Source: Gimesia algae | GTDB taxonomy: Bacteria > Planctomycetota > Planctomycetia > Planctomycetales > Planctomycetaceae | Direction: 5' to 3' | DNA length: 64,000 nt | Assembly (NCBI RefSeq): GCF_007746795.1 | Contig: NZ_CP036343.1 | Location: 6,462,357 to 6,526,356 of the forward strand | Shown: positions 28,931 to 39,230 of the stretch, piece by piece | Position numbering within the stretch: the first letter of the stretch is position 1 | Layout of the letters: every line of letters starts with the position of its first letter | Made by a program: the position numbers and the translations under genes | The notes under the pieces: generated by a model | The model's database searches: none | The model's input: the letters and a program-made list of their open reading frames with translations, nothing else | What the model was told of the DNA's origin: nothing

Positions 28931-30550
28931 GTGGCAAAGCAACTATTGTTTGAAGATCGCGCACGTGCCAAGCTGCAAAAAGGCGTGCAAACTATCAGCG
29001 ACGCTGTAGCCATCACAATGGGTCCCACGGGACGTAATGTGATCATCGATAAAAGCTTTGGGAACCCCCTGGTAACCAAAGACGGTGTTACAGTCAGTAA
29101 AGAAGTTGAGCTCGAAGATCCCTTCGAAAACATGGGAGCGAAACTGGTTAACGAAGTCGCTACCAAAACCAGCGATGTCGCCGGCGATGGTACAACAACT
29201 GCCACCGTTTTAGCCCGCTCCATCTACCAGGAAGGCCTGCGTGGCATATCGCTGGGAGCAAATCCCATGATCGTTCGTCGTGGAATCGACAAAGCAGTGG
29301 AAGCTGCTGTCGCTGCGATCGAAGCACTGGCCAAACCTGTCACCGAAAAGGCAGAAATTGCTCAGGTCGGTGCCATCTCTGCCAACAACGATAATGTCAT
29401 CGGCAACCTGATCGCCGACGCTGTTGAAAAAGTGGGTCGTGACGGCGTGATCACTGTCGAAGAAGGCAAAGGAAATGAAACCACTCTGTCTTTCGCAGAC
29501 GGAATGCAGTTCGACAAAGGATACATTTCACCTTACTTTGTCACTGACACAGAAGGCATGAAGTGCATTCTGGAAGACTGCTATATTCTGATTCACGAAT
29601 CTAAAATCTCGGCTTTACGAGATCTGGTGCCTCTGCTGGAAAAAGTTTCGCAGACAGGGAAACCGCTGTTGATTATTGCTGAAGACGTGGAAGGCGAACC
29701 ACTGACAGCGCTGGTCGTCAACAAACTGCGTGGCGTGCTCAATATTGCTGCTGTCAAAGCTCCCGGCTTTGGCGATCGCCGCAAAGCCATGCTGGCAGAC
29801 ATCGCTGTGCTGACAGGTGGTACCGTGATTTCTGAAGACCTGGGAATCAAACTCGAATCTGTGGAACTGGCACAACTGGGCCAGGCCAAGCAGATTGAAA
29901 TTACTAAAGATTCCTGTACTCTGATCGAAGGTGCCGGCGAAACAGCCGCTTTGCAGGCACGCGTTGCTCAGATTCGCGGTCAGCTTGAAAAAACTGACAG
30001 TGAATATGATCGCGAAAAATACCAGGAACGTCTGGCAAAACTGACTGGCGGAGTTGCTATTATTTCTGTTGGTGCAGCTACCGAATCAGAAATGAAGCAG
30101 ACCAAAGCCCGTATGGAAGATGCGTTGCACGCCACACGCGCTGCAGTGGAAGAAGGAATTCTTCCCGGTGGTGGCGTTGCTCTGCTGCGATCGATCGAAG
30201 CCGTCGAAAAAGTCAAAGGCAAAAACGACGACGAGAAGATCGGCATCCAGATTGTCGCACGTGCTCTGGAAGGACCAATTCGACAGATCGCAGAAAACTG
30301 CGGAACTGATGGTGCCGTGGTCGCCGATGAAGTCAAACAACTGACTGGCTCCAAAGGTTATAATGCCAACTCTGGCGAATACGTCGACATGTTCAAAGCA
30401 GGAATTATTGATCCGGCCAAGGTTGTGAAAAACGCCCTGAAAAATGCCGCCTCGATTGCCGGCCTGATGCTGACCACCCAGGTACTTGTCACCCGCAGTG
30501 ACAGCACCGAAGGTAAAAAGCTGGCTGACGTCGAAGGTAGTGTTCGATAG
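28931..30550 (+). CDS. groEL2: Chaperonin GroEL, paralogue 2
   Basis: A 539-residue GroEL starting with GTG at 28931 behind GAGGAG. It retains the ATP-binding and intermediate-domain motifs ([48 protein letters not shown]). It ends [11 protein letters not shown] with no GGM tail. Being directly downstream of groES, it has the classical groESL arrangement even though the upstream paralogue has the classical tail, so the two copies probably differ in clients or expression. Confidence 0.96.
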   Translation: MAKQLLFEDRARAKLQKGVQTISDAVAITMGPTGRNVIIDKSFGNPLVTKDGVTVSKEVELEDPFENMGAKLVNEVATKTSDVAGDGTTTATVLARSIYQEGLRGISLGANPMIVRRGIDKAVEAAVAAIEALAKPVTEKAEIAQVGAISANNDNVIGNLIADAVEKVGRDGVITVEEGKGNETTLSFADGMQFDKGYISPYFVTDTEGMKCILEDCYILIHESKISALRDLVPLLEKVSQTGKPLLIIAEDVEGEPLTALVVNKLRGVLNIAAVKAPGFGDRRKAMLADIAVLTGGTVISEDLGIKLESVELAQLGQAKQIEITKDSCTLIEGAGETAALQARVAQIRGQLEKTDSEYDREKYQERLAKLTGGVAIISVGAATESEMKQTKARMEDALHATRAAVEEGILPGGGVALLRSIEAVEKVKGKNDDEKIGIQIVARALEGPIRQIAENCGTDGAVVADEVKQLTGSKGYNANSGEYVDMFKAGIIDPAKVVKNALKNAASIAGLMLTTQVLVTRSDSTEGKKLADVEGSVR

Positions 30551-30607
30551 TTTCTGACAGAGTCTGAGTTCTGTCACCGGAATTCAGGAGAAACATTGTG
30601 ATAACAG

Positions 30608-30640
30608 ACGGGCCGCCGTAAAATGGTGGCCCGTTTTTTT
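30608..30640 (+). terminator. Intrinsic terminator after groEL2
   Basis: ACGGGCC (30608-30614) pairs with GGCCCGT (30628-30634), followed by seven T. It separates the groE genes from dnaJ. Confidence 0.85.
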
Positions 30641-30731
30641 CAATTCTGAATAGAACGACAATAACAGAAACTTGACCAGAGCGGACATGGTCAGGTTCTA
30701 AACCTTTTAGACATACGACGAGTTGTGATTT

Positions 30732-31862
30732 ATGGCATCGAAACGCGATTATTATGAAATTCTTGGCGTATCGCGCGAAGTGACCACCGTTGAAATCAAA
30801 AAAGCGTACAAGAAACTGGCGCTGGCAAATCATCCGGACCGAAATCCAGGTGATGATGAAGCCGTCGAACGCTTCAAAGAAGCTGCAGAAGCATTTGAAG
30901 TTCTGGGTGATGATAAAAAACGTGCCCACTATGATCGCTATGGACACGCTGATTTTGGCGCAGGTGCCAGTCAGTTCCATGATGTCTCCGATATCTTCAG
31001 TGCGTTTGGCGATCTGTTTGAAGGCTTCGGTTTCCGAAATTCGTCTCAGCGCGGCGGCAACCGTCCGCGTCAGGGTGAAAGCCTGAGAACCAGCCTGCAA
31101 ATCGATCTGCTGGATGCCGCTGCGGGCTGCGAACGTGAAATCCATATCAATCGACAGGAAACCTGCGATACCTGTCACGGATCAGGCGCGAAACCAGGGA
31201 CGGAACCTGATGAATGTGATTACTGTGGCGGTGCCGGCCAGGTAGTGCAGTCCCAGGGATTTTTCCGGGTGCAGACAACCTGTCCACGGTGCCGTGGTGC
31301 GGGAAAAGTCATTGTCCAAAAATGCTCAGACTGTCGTGGAGAGGGTCGCATAGCACAAGAAACCGAGCTGGAAATTAAAGTTCCTGCCGGTATCGATAAC
31401 GGGATGCAACTCTGCCTGAGAGGTGAAGGAAACCCGGGAGCCAATGGGGGACCAAGGGGTGACCTGTATGTCGTCATCGGCGTTGATGAGCATCCACTGT
31501 TCCGCCGCCAGGAACAGGAACTGAGTTGCCATGTTCCCATCACTTACACACAGGCTGCTCTGGGAGCCAATATCGAGATCCCGACTTTGGAAGGACGACA
31601 CGATCTGAAAATACCTTCGGGAACCCAGCCAGGCGAAGTCTTCCGACTGAAAGGGCAGGGAATGCCTAATCCGCATGGGGGCCGGCGTGGCGACCTGCAT
31701 GTCGTCGTGCAGATCGATGTCCCCAAGAAGATCTCAGAGCGGGAAGAAGAGCTGTTGCGTGAACTGGCAGAAATTGAACACACGGAAGTCTCTTCCCACC
31801 GCAGCCCGAACCGTAATTCGTTTTTTGACAAATTGAAGGAGTACTTCACACACTCTGACTAG
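30732..31862 (+). CDS. dnaJ: Chaperone DnaJ
   Basis: The Hsp40 partner of DnaK. The 376-residue protein has the J domain with HPD at residues 34-36, and a short Gly/Phe-rich linker ([12 protein letters not shown]). The zinc centre has four CxxCxGxG-like repeats: [24 protein letters not shown] and [10 protein letters not shown]-terminal client-binding region completes a class I DnaJ. The gene for its partner dnaK is not in the window. grpE follows 75 bp downstream. Confidence 0.97.
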   Translation: MASKRDYYEILGVSREVTTVEIKKAYKKLALANHPDRNPGDDEAVERFKEAAEAFEVLGDDKKRAHYDRYGHADFGAGASQFHDVSDIFSAFGDLFEGFGFRNSSQRGGNRPRQGESLRTSLQIDLLDAAAGCEREIHINRQETCDTCHGSGAKPGTEPDECDYCGGAGQVVQSQGFFRVQTTCPRCRGAGKVIVQKCSDCRGEGRIAQETELEIKVPAGIDNGMQLCLRGEGNPGANGGPRGDLYVVIGVDEHPLFRRQEQELSCHVPITYTQAALGANIEIPTLEGRHDLKIPSGTQPGEVFRLKGQGMPNPHGGRRGDLHVVVQIDVPKKISEREEELLRELAEIEHTEVSSHRSPNRNSFFDKLKEYFTHSD

Positions 31863-31937
31863 GGAGTGTGATGGATGAGTTCGTCAATTTAGTTTTCATA
31901 TTCAGAACAGTTTGAAATAGCGTAGCAGGTCAGAAAC

Positions 31938-32495
31938 ATGTCAGACATGGAACAACCAGAAGAGATTCAAAACCAGACCGAAGAAATTCCGGTTGAGGAG
32001 AATAAAGTGACAGAGGAAGCGCCCACAGTCGAAGAACAGCTGCAGACCGCGATTTCCGAGCGTGATGAGAATCAGGATCGTTTTCTGCGTTCACAGGCCG
32101 AACTGGACAATGTCCGAAAGCGCCATCAGAAAGAAATGGAACTGCTGCGCCAGTATGCGGCAGCTCCCTTTATTCAGGACCTGTTACCGGCGCTGGATAA
32201 TCTGAAACGGGCTGTCGATGCCGCTGAGAGTGCCGATCAGGTCGGTGATCTCAAACAAGGCGTCGAAATGGTGGCAAAACAGCTTCTGGATGTTCTCTCT
32301 AAACATAATGTGACCCCGATTGATGCGCTGGGAAAACCGTTCGATCCAAATCTGCATGAAGCACTGCAGCAGATGCCCTCTGATGAGCATCCGCCGATGA
32401 CAGTCATTCAGGAACTGGAACAGGGGTTCATTCTGAATGACCGGGTAGTTCGCCCTACGAAAGTTATTGTTTCGTCTGGTCCTGCGGAAGGTTAA
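31938..32495 (+). CDS. grpE: Nucleotide exchange factor GrpE
   Basis: Exchanges ADP for ATP on DnaK. The 185-residue protein has an acidic, Glu-rich N-terminus, a long coiled coil (FLRSQAELDNVRKRHQKEME), and the beta-wing motif region (VTPIDALGKPFDPNLHEALQ, ending in the conserved HEAL). The C-terminal GFILNDRVVRPTKVIVSSG is also typical. Confidence 0.95.
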   Translation: MSDMEQPEEIQNQTEEIPVEENKVTEEAPTVEEQLQTAISERDENQDRFLRSQAELDNVRKRHQKEMELLRQYAAAPFIQDLLPALDNLKRAVDAAESADQVGDLKQGVEMVAKQLLDVLSKHNVTPIDALGKPFDPNLHEALQQMPSDEHPPMTVIQELEQGFILNDRVVRPTKVIVSSGPAEG

Positions 32496-32533
32496 TTACT
32501 TCTCATTGCCTTTTTAATTGTGAGTCACTATCG

Positions 32534-32830
32534 ATGCCAACATATGATTATGAATGTTCCCAGTGTGGTCATAAATGGGAAGAATTTCAGTCAATTACCG
32601 CTAAGCCCCTGAGAAAATGCCCGGAGTGCGGAAAGCTCAAAGCCAAACGCGTGATCGGCGCAGGCGGCGGAATCATCTTCAAAGGTACCGGTTTTTACCA
32701 AACTGATTACCGGAGCAGCTCTTACAAAAAAGATGCTGCCGCCGATTCCAAAGCACAGTCACCCAGCCCCGATTCGAAAAGCAGCGGTGATTCAGGCTCT
32801 TCCAGCAAGAGTGGCTCTTCAGATTCCTGA
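32534..32830 (+). CDS. FmdB-type zinc ribbon protein
   Basis: A 98-residue protein starting MPTYDYECSQCGHKWEEFQS with CxxC at residues 8-11 and a second pair in RKCPECGKLKAKRVI, the FmdB regulatory zinc-ribbon pattern. After GGIIFKGTGFYQTDYRS comes a Ser/Lys/Asp-rich, probably disordered tail. These proteins are widespread and their function is poorly defined. The gene follows grpE by 38 bp. Confidence 0.92.
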   Translation: MPTYDYECSQCGHKWEEFQSITAKPLRKCPECGKLKAKRVIGAGGGIIFKGTGFYQTDYRSSSYKKDAAADSKAQSPSPDSKSSGDSGSSSKSGSSDS

Positions 32831-32909
32831 TTACCTTTGATATTTCCTCTGGAATGATCTATAAGAGATTCAGCCCCTGAATTCGCTTCCCCTTTTGTCT
32901 GAGGATCCG

Positions 32910-33116
32910 ATGATCCAACCACAAACATGCCCCATATGTCGAAAAGTCGTCACATCACAAGCGAGTGATGACCAATCACCCTTTCCATTCTGCAGCCAAA
33001 AATGTCGTGACGTTGACTTCTTCCGCTGGTCAGATGGCCGCTATGCGATTGTAGAAGAACTCGACCCGCGTATCATCGAGTTGCAGCAACTGGAGCAAGA
33101 AGGTGAAGACGATTAA
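32910..33116 (+). CDS. yacG: Zinc-binding DNA gyrase inhibitor-like protein YacG
   Basis: A 68-residue protein from the ATG at 32910, preceded by GAGGATCC. CPICRKVV and FPFCSQKCRDVDFFRW make the four-cysteine zinc site and the YacG signature. In E. coli YacG binds GyrB and inhibits gyrase. The EamA transporter gene overlaps its end by 14 bp, which suggests coupled translation. Confidence 0.9.
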   Translation: MIQPQTCPICRKVVTSQASDDQSPFPFCSQKCRDVDFFRWSDGRYAIVEELDPRIIELQQLEQEGEDD

Positions 33117-34191
33117 AGAGACTTCATCGGATGCGCCTGCTTTGTCTGAAAACTCCGAAAGCGAATACACTGGTGGGCTCTCCCCCACCGTAAAGGGCAC
33201 GTTATATGGACTGTTATCCGCGTTAGCCTATACCGCTGCCAATATCGCATTGCGTGAAGCGGCTGTGGATAACAATGCTGACTGGGCCATCTGGATTTCT
33301 GCTTTAAAATCGGTCCCCGCCACCATTGTGGGCTGGGGCCTGGTTGCCTACCGCGGATCTCAGGGACTTCCTGCACTGCCACCGCGGCGACTGATCCTGC
33401 CATTAATTCTGACCGGGCTGGTCATGCAATTCGGTGGAAACGTCATGTTTCAATGGTCGCTCAGCCTGGGAGGGCTGGCTTTTACCGTGCCCCTCTGCTT
33501 CGCCACACTGCTGACCACAGGTGCCCTGCTGGGGCGAATCTTCCTGGAGGAAGCAATCACACCGCGCATGTTTACTTCCATGATCATCCTGACTGCGGCG
33601 ATTGTAATCCTCAGTCTGGGTGCCCACCAGGCAGAGGAATCCGTATTTGAAAATATGGAACATCATTCCAGCGCAATGGCGACGGTTGCACTCACTATTT
33701 TTGTGGCAGGTTTTGCCGGCTGTTCTTATGGCGCAGGAGGCGCTGTCATTCGCGGTTCGGTACGAGGGGAAACATCCATCTCTGCTACTCTGGTATTGAT
33801 CAGCACGACAGGTCTGATCTGCCTGACTGGTGTCGCCGTTTATCGACTGGGAATCTCCATTTTCTGGATTACAACTCCCTGGCAGTATCTGGTCATGCTG
33901 GTGGCAGGCATCATGAATGCCATCGCGTTTTTCGCGATTGGTGCCTCGATGAAATATCTGACGGTGACCCGGGTCAATCTGTTAAACGCATCCCAAACGG
34001 CAATGGCCGCATTTGCTGGCGTCCTCTGCTTCGGTGAACAGTTAACTGTCTGGCTGTTAAGCGGGACCGCTTTGACAATCGGTGGTTTGTTTCTAATGGA
34101 AAAGAAACGCCCCACCATTCCGAACAGCAGTCTGACTCAGGTTGCTGTGCTACCAGCCCCACAAGATAAAGGTACTCCTGATGAATCATGA
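33103..34191 (+). CDS. EamA/DMT-family transporter
   Basis: A 362-residue inner-membrane protein starting with GTG at 33103 inside the yacG 3' end. About ten membrane segments form two repeats, each with EamA character (YGLLSALAYTAANIALREAA in the first, ITPRMFTSMIILTAAIVIL, then MKYLTVTRVNLLNASQTAMA and GEQLTVWLLSGTALTIGGLF). The family exports metabolites such as amino acids or nucleosides; the substrate is unknown. Its last bases overlap the next gene. Confidence 0.9.
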   Translation: MKTIKETSSDAPALSENSESEYTGGLSPTVKGTLYGLLSALAYTAANIALREAAVDNNADWAIWISALKSVPATIVGWGLVAYRGSQGLPALPPRRLILPLILTGLVMQFGGNVMFQWSLSLGGLAFTVPLCFATLLTTGALLGRIFLEEAITPRMFTSMIILTAAIVILSLGAHQAEESVFENMEHHSSAMATVALTIFVAGFAGCSYGAGGAVIRGSVRGETSISATLVLISTTGLICLTGVAVYRLGISIFWITTPWQYLVMLVAGIMNAIAFFAIGASMKYLTVTRVNLLNASQTAMAAFAGVLCFGEQLTVWLLSGTALTIGGLFLMEKKRPTIPNSSLTQVAVLPAPQDKGTPDES

Positions 34192-34813
34192 TTCCGCTTC
34201 ACCCGACTGGCCACGAATGCAATCGGAGATTCCCGCCCCCCCCGAATTACCCTATCCGGAAGTGGACTGTGACTGGCAGGCACTCCATTCTTCACCATTC
34301 ATCGATCCGACAGCCTGGGTGACACCGGACGCCATTATCACCGGAAGAGTTCGCCTCAAAGCGCGTAGTACGGTCTGGCATCAGTGTGTGTTGCGCGGTG
34401 ATCTGGAATATATTGAGGTAGGAGAAGAGACCAATGTGCAGGATGGATCGATCCTGCATACTGACTATCAACATCCCTGTATTCTCGGTGATCGCGTGAC
34501 ACTGGGACACGCTGCCATCGTACATGGCTCTTTAGTGGAAGATGACGCCATGATCGCCATCGGTGCAACAGTACTCAGTCGTTGTGTGATCGGAAAAGGT
34601 GCATTGATTGCCGCAGGTGCTCTGGTGCGGGAAGGCATTCACGTTCCCCCGGGTACGCTCTGGGCAGGCTGTCCAGCCCGGCAGATCAAAGTTCTCACCG
34701 AACAGCAGCAGGAACGTCTCAAAGCAACCTGGCAACACTACGTCAATTTAGGCGCAGCCAGTCTGCAGCGCTTTGGAAGAGATCACATCGACGCATTGAT
34801 TACAGACAAATAG
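34181..34813 (+). CDS. Gamma-carbonic anhydrase-like hexapeptide-repeat protein
   Basis: A 210-residue left-handed beta-helix protein. The ATG at 34181 overlaps the EamA gene by 11 bp. It shows ITGRVRLKARSTVWHQCVLR, then VQDGSILHTDYQHPC and LGHAAIVHG, with the three metal-binding histidines expected of the gamma-CA class, and AGALVREGIHVPPGTLWAGC, then PARQIK. Members bind zinc or iron; some are active carbonic anhydrases and others are acyltransferase-like. Confidence 0.9.
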   Translation: MNHDSASPDWPRMQSEIPAPPELPYPEVDCDWQALHSSPFIDPTAWVTPDAIITGRVRLKARSTVWHQCVLRGDLEYIEVGEETNVQDGSILHTDYQHPCILGDRVTLGHAAIVHGSLVEDDAMIAIGATVLSRCVIGKGALIAAGALVREGIHVPPGTLWAGCPARQIKVLTEQQQERLKATWQHYVNLGAASLQRFGRDHIDALITDK

Positions 34814-34956
34814 TAAAGACAGTGCCTGTTCACATGCCCAACTCCTCTTGCAAAAACCTGTTACCAGTTCTGCTTTTTGCCTCGAAAACAGTCGGTTGGG
34901 TATGGTATCCTAAGGAATCAGTTTTTCAACGAAACTAATTAATTCAGGATTACCTC

Positions 34957-36288
34957 ATGACTACCAACCAACCTCAGACTTCCCCCTCAACGACGCGACG
35001 TGAATTTATCAAAAACGGCACTGCAGTTGTAGCTGCCGCTTCTTCTTTCTCAAGCGCCGCATTCGCTGGTTCCTCTCAGATGACTGCTCTGCAAACCAGT
35101 CTGTTTGCCGGAGGCAGTGATGTAATTCGCGTGGGATTGGTTGGCTGTGGTGGACGGGGAACCGGAGCCGCCGCACAGGCGCTGGCTGCTGACCCGAATG
35201 CCAAACTGGTCGCCATGGGTGATACGTTCTATGACCATCTGGATAAGAGCTTACAGAATCTGAAAAAAAATCCTGTTGCGGAACAGGTTCAGGTAGACGC
35301 CGATCACAAGTTTGTCGGCTTCGATTCCTACCAGAAAGTGATTGACTGTGTCGACGTCGTGCTCCTGACAACGCCCCCCCACTTCCGCCCCATGCAACTG
35401 CGGGCCGCCATTGAAGCTGGCAAACATGTCTTCGCAGAAAAGCCGGTTGCCGTAGATGCGCCTGGCGTGCGGTCAGTTCTGGAAACCTGTAAGCTGGCAA
35501 AACAAAAGAACCTTTCCATCGTCTCCGGACTCTGCTGGCGCTATCACCAGGGGATGCGGGAAACATTCAAGCAGATCCACGACGGAGCTGTCGGCGATGT
35601 GATGGCCATCCAGTGCAGTTACAATACCCGCGGATTATGGATGTTTGAGCGGCAACCCGAATGGAGCGATATGGAATGGCAGATGCGAAACTGGTTGTAT
35701 TTCACCTGGCTGTCCGGGGATTTCAACACGGAGCAACATGTCCACAGCCTGGATAAAATGGCATGGACCATGAAGGACCAAACGCCACTGGCCTGTAGCG
35801 GAACCGGCGGTCGACAGACCAGAATTGGGAAAGAGTATGGCAATATTTTCGATCACTTTGCCATCGTTTACGAATATCCGAATGGCGTTAAAGGTTTCAG
35901 CCGTTGTCGACAGCAGGATGGATGCGCCGTCGATGTCTCTGATCATGTATTTGGTACCAAGGGCCGTGTCGATGTCTTTAAACACCGCATTTACGACCCA
36001 AAAGGCGAAAAGACCTGGCAGTTCCGGGACAAAAGCAAAAACATGTATCAGGTCGAACATGATGAATTCTTCGCGAGCATCCGCTCAGGCGAACCGCTAA
36101 ACAATGGTGACTATATGACAAAAAGTACCATGCTGGCGATCATGGGACGCATGGCAGCTTATACCGGAAAATCAATCACCTGGGAGGAAGCCATGAATTC
36201 CAAAGAAGACCTGACACCAGCCAGTTATGAGTGGGGGCCGATCCCAGTCCCTCCCATTGCCATGCCCGGTATCACTGCGTTCAAATAG
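34957..36288 (+). CDS. Tat-exported Gfo/Idh/MocA-family oxidoreductase
   Basis: A 443-residue NAD(P)-dependent oxidoreductase. The Tat signal is TRREFIKNGTAVVAAASSF. The Rossmann motif is VGLVGCGGRGTGAAAQA, followed by EAGKHVFAEKPVAVD, the family's Lys-containing motif. Export with a Tat signal is characteristic of planctomycete members, which have many paralogues acting on sugars or inositol-like compounds. The substrate is unknown. It ends 39 bp before a clear terminator. Confidence 0.92.
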   Translation: MTTNQPQTSPSTTRREFIKNGTAVVAAASSFSSAAFAGSSQMTALQTSLFAGGSDVIRVGLVGCGGRGTGAAAQALAADPNAKLVAMGDTFYDHLDKSLQNLKKNPVAEQVQVDADHKFVGFDSYQKVIDCVDVVLLTTPPHFRPMQLRAAIEAGKHVFAEKPVAVDAPGVRSVLETCKLAKQKNLSIVSGLCWRYHQGMRETFKQIHDGAVGDVMAIQCSYNTRGLWMFERQPEWSDMEWQMRNWLYFTWLSGDFNTEQHVHSLDKMAWTMKDQTPLACSGTGGRQTRIGKEYGNIFDHFAIVYEYPNGVKGFSRCRQQDGCAVDVSDHVFGTKGRVDVFKHRIYDPKGEKTWQFRDKSKNMYQVEHDEFFASIRSGEPLNNGDYMTKSTMLAIMGRMAAYTGKSITWEEAMNSKEDLTPASYEWGPIPVPPIAMPGITAFK

Positions 36289-36327
36289 TATCAGCCTGAT
36301 CGCAGTTTTCCATCAAATGATTTCAAA

Positions 36328-36360
36328 ACGTCTGCAGTTTACCTGCAGGCGTTTTTTTTC
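36328..36360 (+). terminator. Intrinsic terminator after the oxidoreductase gene
   Basis: ACGTCTGCAG (36328-36337) pairs with CTGCAGGCGT (36343-36352) with one T-G wobble, loop TTTAC, followed by eight T. Confidence 0.85.
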
Positions 36361-36640
36361 GGACAAATTGTCGCTACCTCAAATTTTCATGTTCGCAGAT
36401 ATTCTGAGAGATTATGGAGTTTTTCGAAACATTTTCTCGTCTCCCGGGTTTGATTTTTGTAGCTTAAAGATGATCGAGGTACACAGTCACTTCCACTAAC
36501 GCACCCGTTCTTCCTAACAGGTGTTGCACGAGTGGAAGATGGACCTTAAACCTCATTTCGTTTTAACATACAGCCAGTGCTGTAAACCCACTGGTTTGAG
36601 ACACTTAACATTTCAAAATCACATTTCTGGAGACTCTCAA

Positions 36641-37345
36641 ATGCGTATGTCACGTTTATTTTCAGTTGGTGCTGCTTTACTTGCAATCAGCGCCACCACA
36701 CTTGTATCAGCTCAGCCTCCAGAGGGAGGAGATCGTCCGGAAAGGGGCGATCGTCCCGAAGGACGTCAACGTGGTGATCGTGACCGTGGTCCCCGGGAAG
36801 GTGGCCCCCGTGATGGCCGAGGAGGTCCTGGTGGACGTCCTAATTTTATGCTGATGTTACCCATCTTCATTACTCTCGACGTCAACAAGGATGGAGAACT
36901 CTCCAAAGAAGAGATCGACAATGCTACAGTCGCTCTCCAGAAACTGGACAAAGACAAAAACGGAAAACTGACAGAAGAAGAATTGCGACCTGATTTTGGT
37001 GGCTTCGGCCGTCGTGATGGAGATCGACGTGGACCGGGAGGTCCCGGTGGATTTGGTCGTGGTGATGGGGACCGCGGTGGTCGAGGCGGCGACTTTGTCG
37101 AGCGTATGATGGTCAATGACAAGAACAAAGACGGCAAACTCACCAAAGAAGAACTTCCCGAAAGAATGCAGGGGATGTTCGATCGAATCGATACCAACAA
37201 AGACAAGGAAATCGATAAAGCCGAGCTGACGAAAATGTCAGAGCAGTTCAACTCTCGCAATCGATCAGGTGGTAGAGATCGCGGCGACCGCGGTGGTCGT
37301 AATTCAGACGGAGATCGCCCCAAACGTCCTGAATCTGATAACTAA
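36641..37345 (+). CDS. Secreted EF-hand protein with Arg/Gly/Asp-rich linkers
   Basis: A 234-residue protein from the ATG at 36641. The signal peptide is MRMSRLFSVGAALLAISATT then LVSAQ. Four EF-hand loops are visible: DVNKDGELSKEE, DKDKNGKLTEEE, DKNKDGKLTKEE and DTNKDKEIDKAE, the last losing its middle Gly. Between and around them are Gly/Arg/Asp-rich stretches rich in GDR, GPR and RGG. It probably binds calcium outside the cytoplasm. Comparable EF-hand proteins are common in planctomycetes. The PQQ-propeller gene follows by 66 bp. Confidence 0.88.
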   Translation: MRMSRLFSVGAALLAISATTLVSAQPPEGGDRPERGDRPEGRQRGDRDRGPREGGPRDGRGGPGGRPNFMLMLPIFITLDVNKDGELSKEEIDNATVALQKLDKDKNGKLTEEELRPDFGGFGRRDGDRRGPGGPGGFGRGDGDRGGRGGDFVERMMVNDKNKDGKLTKEELPERMQGMFDRIDTNKDKEIDKAELTKMSEQFNSRNRSGGRDRGDRGGRNSDGDRPKRPESDN

Positions 37346-37411
37346 CTTGAGTCTTAAAACCCACTGTTATCCGTTTGGCCCATTAACGTATCCAGTTTCA
37401 GGGAACATGCC

Positions 37412-38770
37412 ATGCAGCCCAAAATTGCTGTCTTCGCTTTGTTGATGTTAATTTCCTCAAGCGTTCAGGCAGACTGGATGCGGTTTCGTGGACCAAACGG
37501 GTCAGGGGTTTCAGACGAAAAGCAGGCGACGCCTGACAAATGGAGTCCTCAGCAGAATCTCAAATGGAAAGTGGCTCTGCCTGGACACGGTTCATCCAGT
37601 CCGATCATTGTAGGTGATAAAGTATTTGTCACCTGCTGGTCGGGCTACGGGATGACCCGCAATGATCCTGGAAATCAAAAGGATCTGCGCAGGCATCTGG
37701 TCTGCCTTGATCGAAAATCGGGAAAAATTCTCTGGGACAAAACGGTTAAACCGGTACTCCCTGAAGACGTCTACACAGGCATGTTCGCCGAGCATGGCTA
37801 TGCATCGCATACCCCCACTTCAGACGGGAAGCATGTCTATGCTTATTTCGGAAAATCGGGCGCAGTCGCTTACGATCTGGATGGCAACAAACTGTGGCAG
37901 ACAATCGTCGGCGATGAACTCGATTCTCGCAGATGGGGTTCTTCATCCAGCCCGATTCTCTATAAAGATCTGCTGATCGTTACCGCAACTGCGGAAAGCG
38001 AAGCTCTGGTTGGTCTCGATAAAAAGACAGGCAAAGAAGTCTGGCGGCAGGAATCAACGGGCTTTAACGCAACCTGGGGCACCCCCGTTCTGGTCAAGGG
38101 GAGTGACGATGAGACAGATCTGGTACTGGGTGTACCTTATGAGATCTGGGGGATGAACCCAGAAAACGGCAAATTACGCTGGTATTGCGAAGCTATGGAC
38201 ACAGACACCTATTGTTCCAGCGTGATTGCAGAGAACGGCGTTATCTACGGCATTGAAGGGCGGGGCGGCGGATCGATTGCTGTCAAAGCCGGTGGCAAAG
38301 GTGACATTACCAAAACAAACATACTCTGGACTGGTCGCGATGCCAACCGAATTGAAACACCGGTGATGTACCAGGGCCGAATTTATTTCTTCTCGCGCGG
38401 TATTGTTAACTGCATTGATGCCAAAACGGGAGAACGGATCTTCCGGGGTCGACTGGATTCAGGAGATTCAGTCGCCACGGACGACCGGGAAGAGGAAGCA
38501 GGCGGCAATCGCTCTGGTAGACGTTCTGGCAGAGGAGGTGGTGGAGGCTTTCGTGGCAGTGACTATTCTTCTCCGGTCATAGCAGATGGCAAAATCTATT
38601 TCACATCTCGTTCCGGGGAAACTTATGTCATCAAAGCCAGTGATCAACTGGAACAGATCTCTGTGAATCGACTGACAAATGACAATGAGGATTTCAGTGC
38701 TTCACCAGCGATCAGTGATGGCGACCTTTTTATCCGCTCAGACAAGCATCTGTATTGTGTGGGTAAATAA
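37412..38770 (+). CDS. Exported PQQ-like beta-propeller protein
   Basis: A 452-residue protein with signal peptide (MQPKIAVFALLMLISSSVQA then DWMRFRG). The repeated blade motif (VCLDRKSGKILWDK, AYDLDGNKLWQT, VGLDKKTGKEVWRQ, NCIDAKTGERIF) is that of PQQ-like or BamB-type propellers. WMRFRGPNGSG at the start is typical of planctomycete proteins of this type. There is no dehydrogenase catalytic region, so it is probably a binding or scaffold protein. An Arg/Gly-rich insert (GGNRSGRRSGRGGGGGFRGS) near residue 370 interrupts the propeller. Confidence 0.88.
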   Translation: MQPKIAVFALLMLISSSVQADWMRFRGPNGSGVSDEKQATPDKWSPQQNLKWKVALPGHGSSSPIIVGDKVFVTCWSGYGMTRNDPGNQKDLRRHLVCLDRKSGKILWDKTVKPVLPEDVYTGMFAEHGYASHTPTSDGKHVYAYFGKSGAVAYDLDGNKLWQTIVGDELDSRRWGSSSSPILYKDLLIVTATAESEALVGLDKKTGKEVWRQESTGFNATWGTPVLVKGSDDETDLVLGVPYEIWGMNPENGKLRWYCEAMDTDTYCSSVIAENGVIYGIEGRGGGSIAVKAGGKGDITKTNILWTGRDANRIETPVMYQGRIYFFSRGIVNCIDAKTGERIFRGRLDSGDSVATDDREEEAGGNRSGRRSGRGGGGGFRGSDYSSPVIADGKIYFTSRSGETYVIKASDQLEQISVNRLTNDNEDFSASPAISDGDLFIRSDKHLYCVGK

Positions 38771-38796
38771 GATAGTGAGAGCAGAGTCATTCCAGA

Positions 38797-39216
38797 CTAT
38801 TCACCCTGAATCGTCACAACCAGTCGCCGACCGCCGCCATGATTGCGGTGTTCACACAGATAGATTCCCTGCCAGGTTCCCAGGCAGAGACGCCCTTCGC
38901 TGATCGGGATCGTCAAGGAATTTCCAAGTAGAGACGCTTTGACGTGCGCAGGCATATCATCGGGCCCTTCACAGGTATGCACATAGGGAAATGATTCCGG
39001 CGCAATCTTGTTAAAAGACATTTCCAGATCCACGGGGACATCCGGATCCGCATTTTCGTTGATCGAAAGTGAAGCGGACGTATGCATGATAAAGACATGC
39101 ATTAAGCCGACCTTGATTGTCGAGAGTTCAGGGATTTCACTGAGGACTTCACGAGTAACAATATGAAACCCACGTCGAAACGCAGGCAGACGAATCTGCT
39201 TTTGTATCCAGGCCAT
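38797..39216 (-). CDS. yjbQ: YjbQ/UPF0047 family protein
   Basis: A 139-residue protein from the ATG at 39216, preceded by GAGGGAAA. It contains GLMHVFIMHTSASLSINENA and YVHTCEGPDDMPAHVKASLL, then LGTWQGIYLCEHRNHGG, the conserved blocks of the family, with His residues in the pattern of a metal site. A thiamine phosphate synthase side activity was reported for E. coli YjbQ; the real role is unclear. It is 14 bp downstream of aroC and probably co-transcribed. Confidence 0.92.
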   Translation of the reverse strand: MAWIQKQIRLPAFRRGFHIVTREVLSEIPELSTIKVGLMHVFIMHTSASLSINENADPDVPVDLEMSFNKIAPESFPYVHTCEGPDDMPAHVKASLLGNSLTIPISEGRLCLGTWQGIYLCEHRNHGGGRRLVVTIQGE

Positions 39217-39230
39217 GTTGGATTTCCCTC

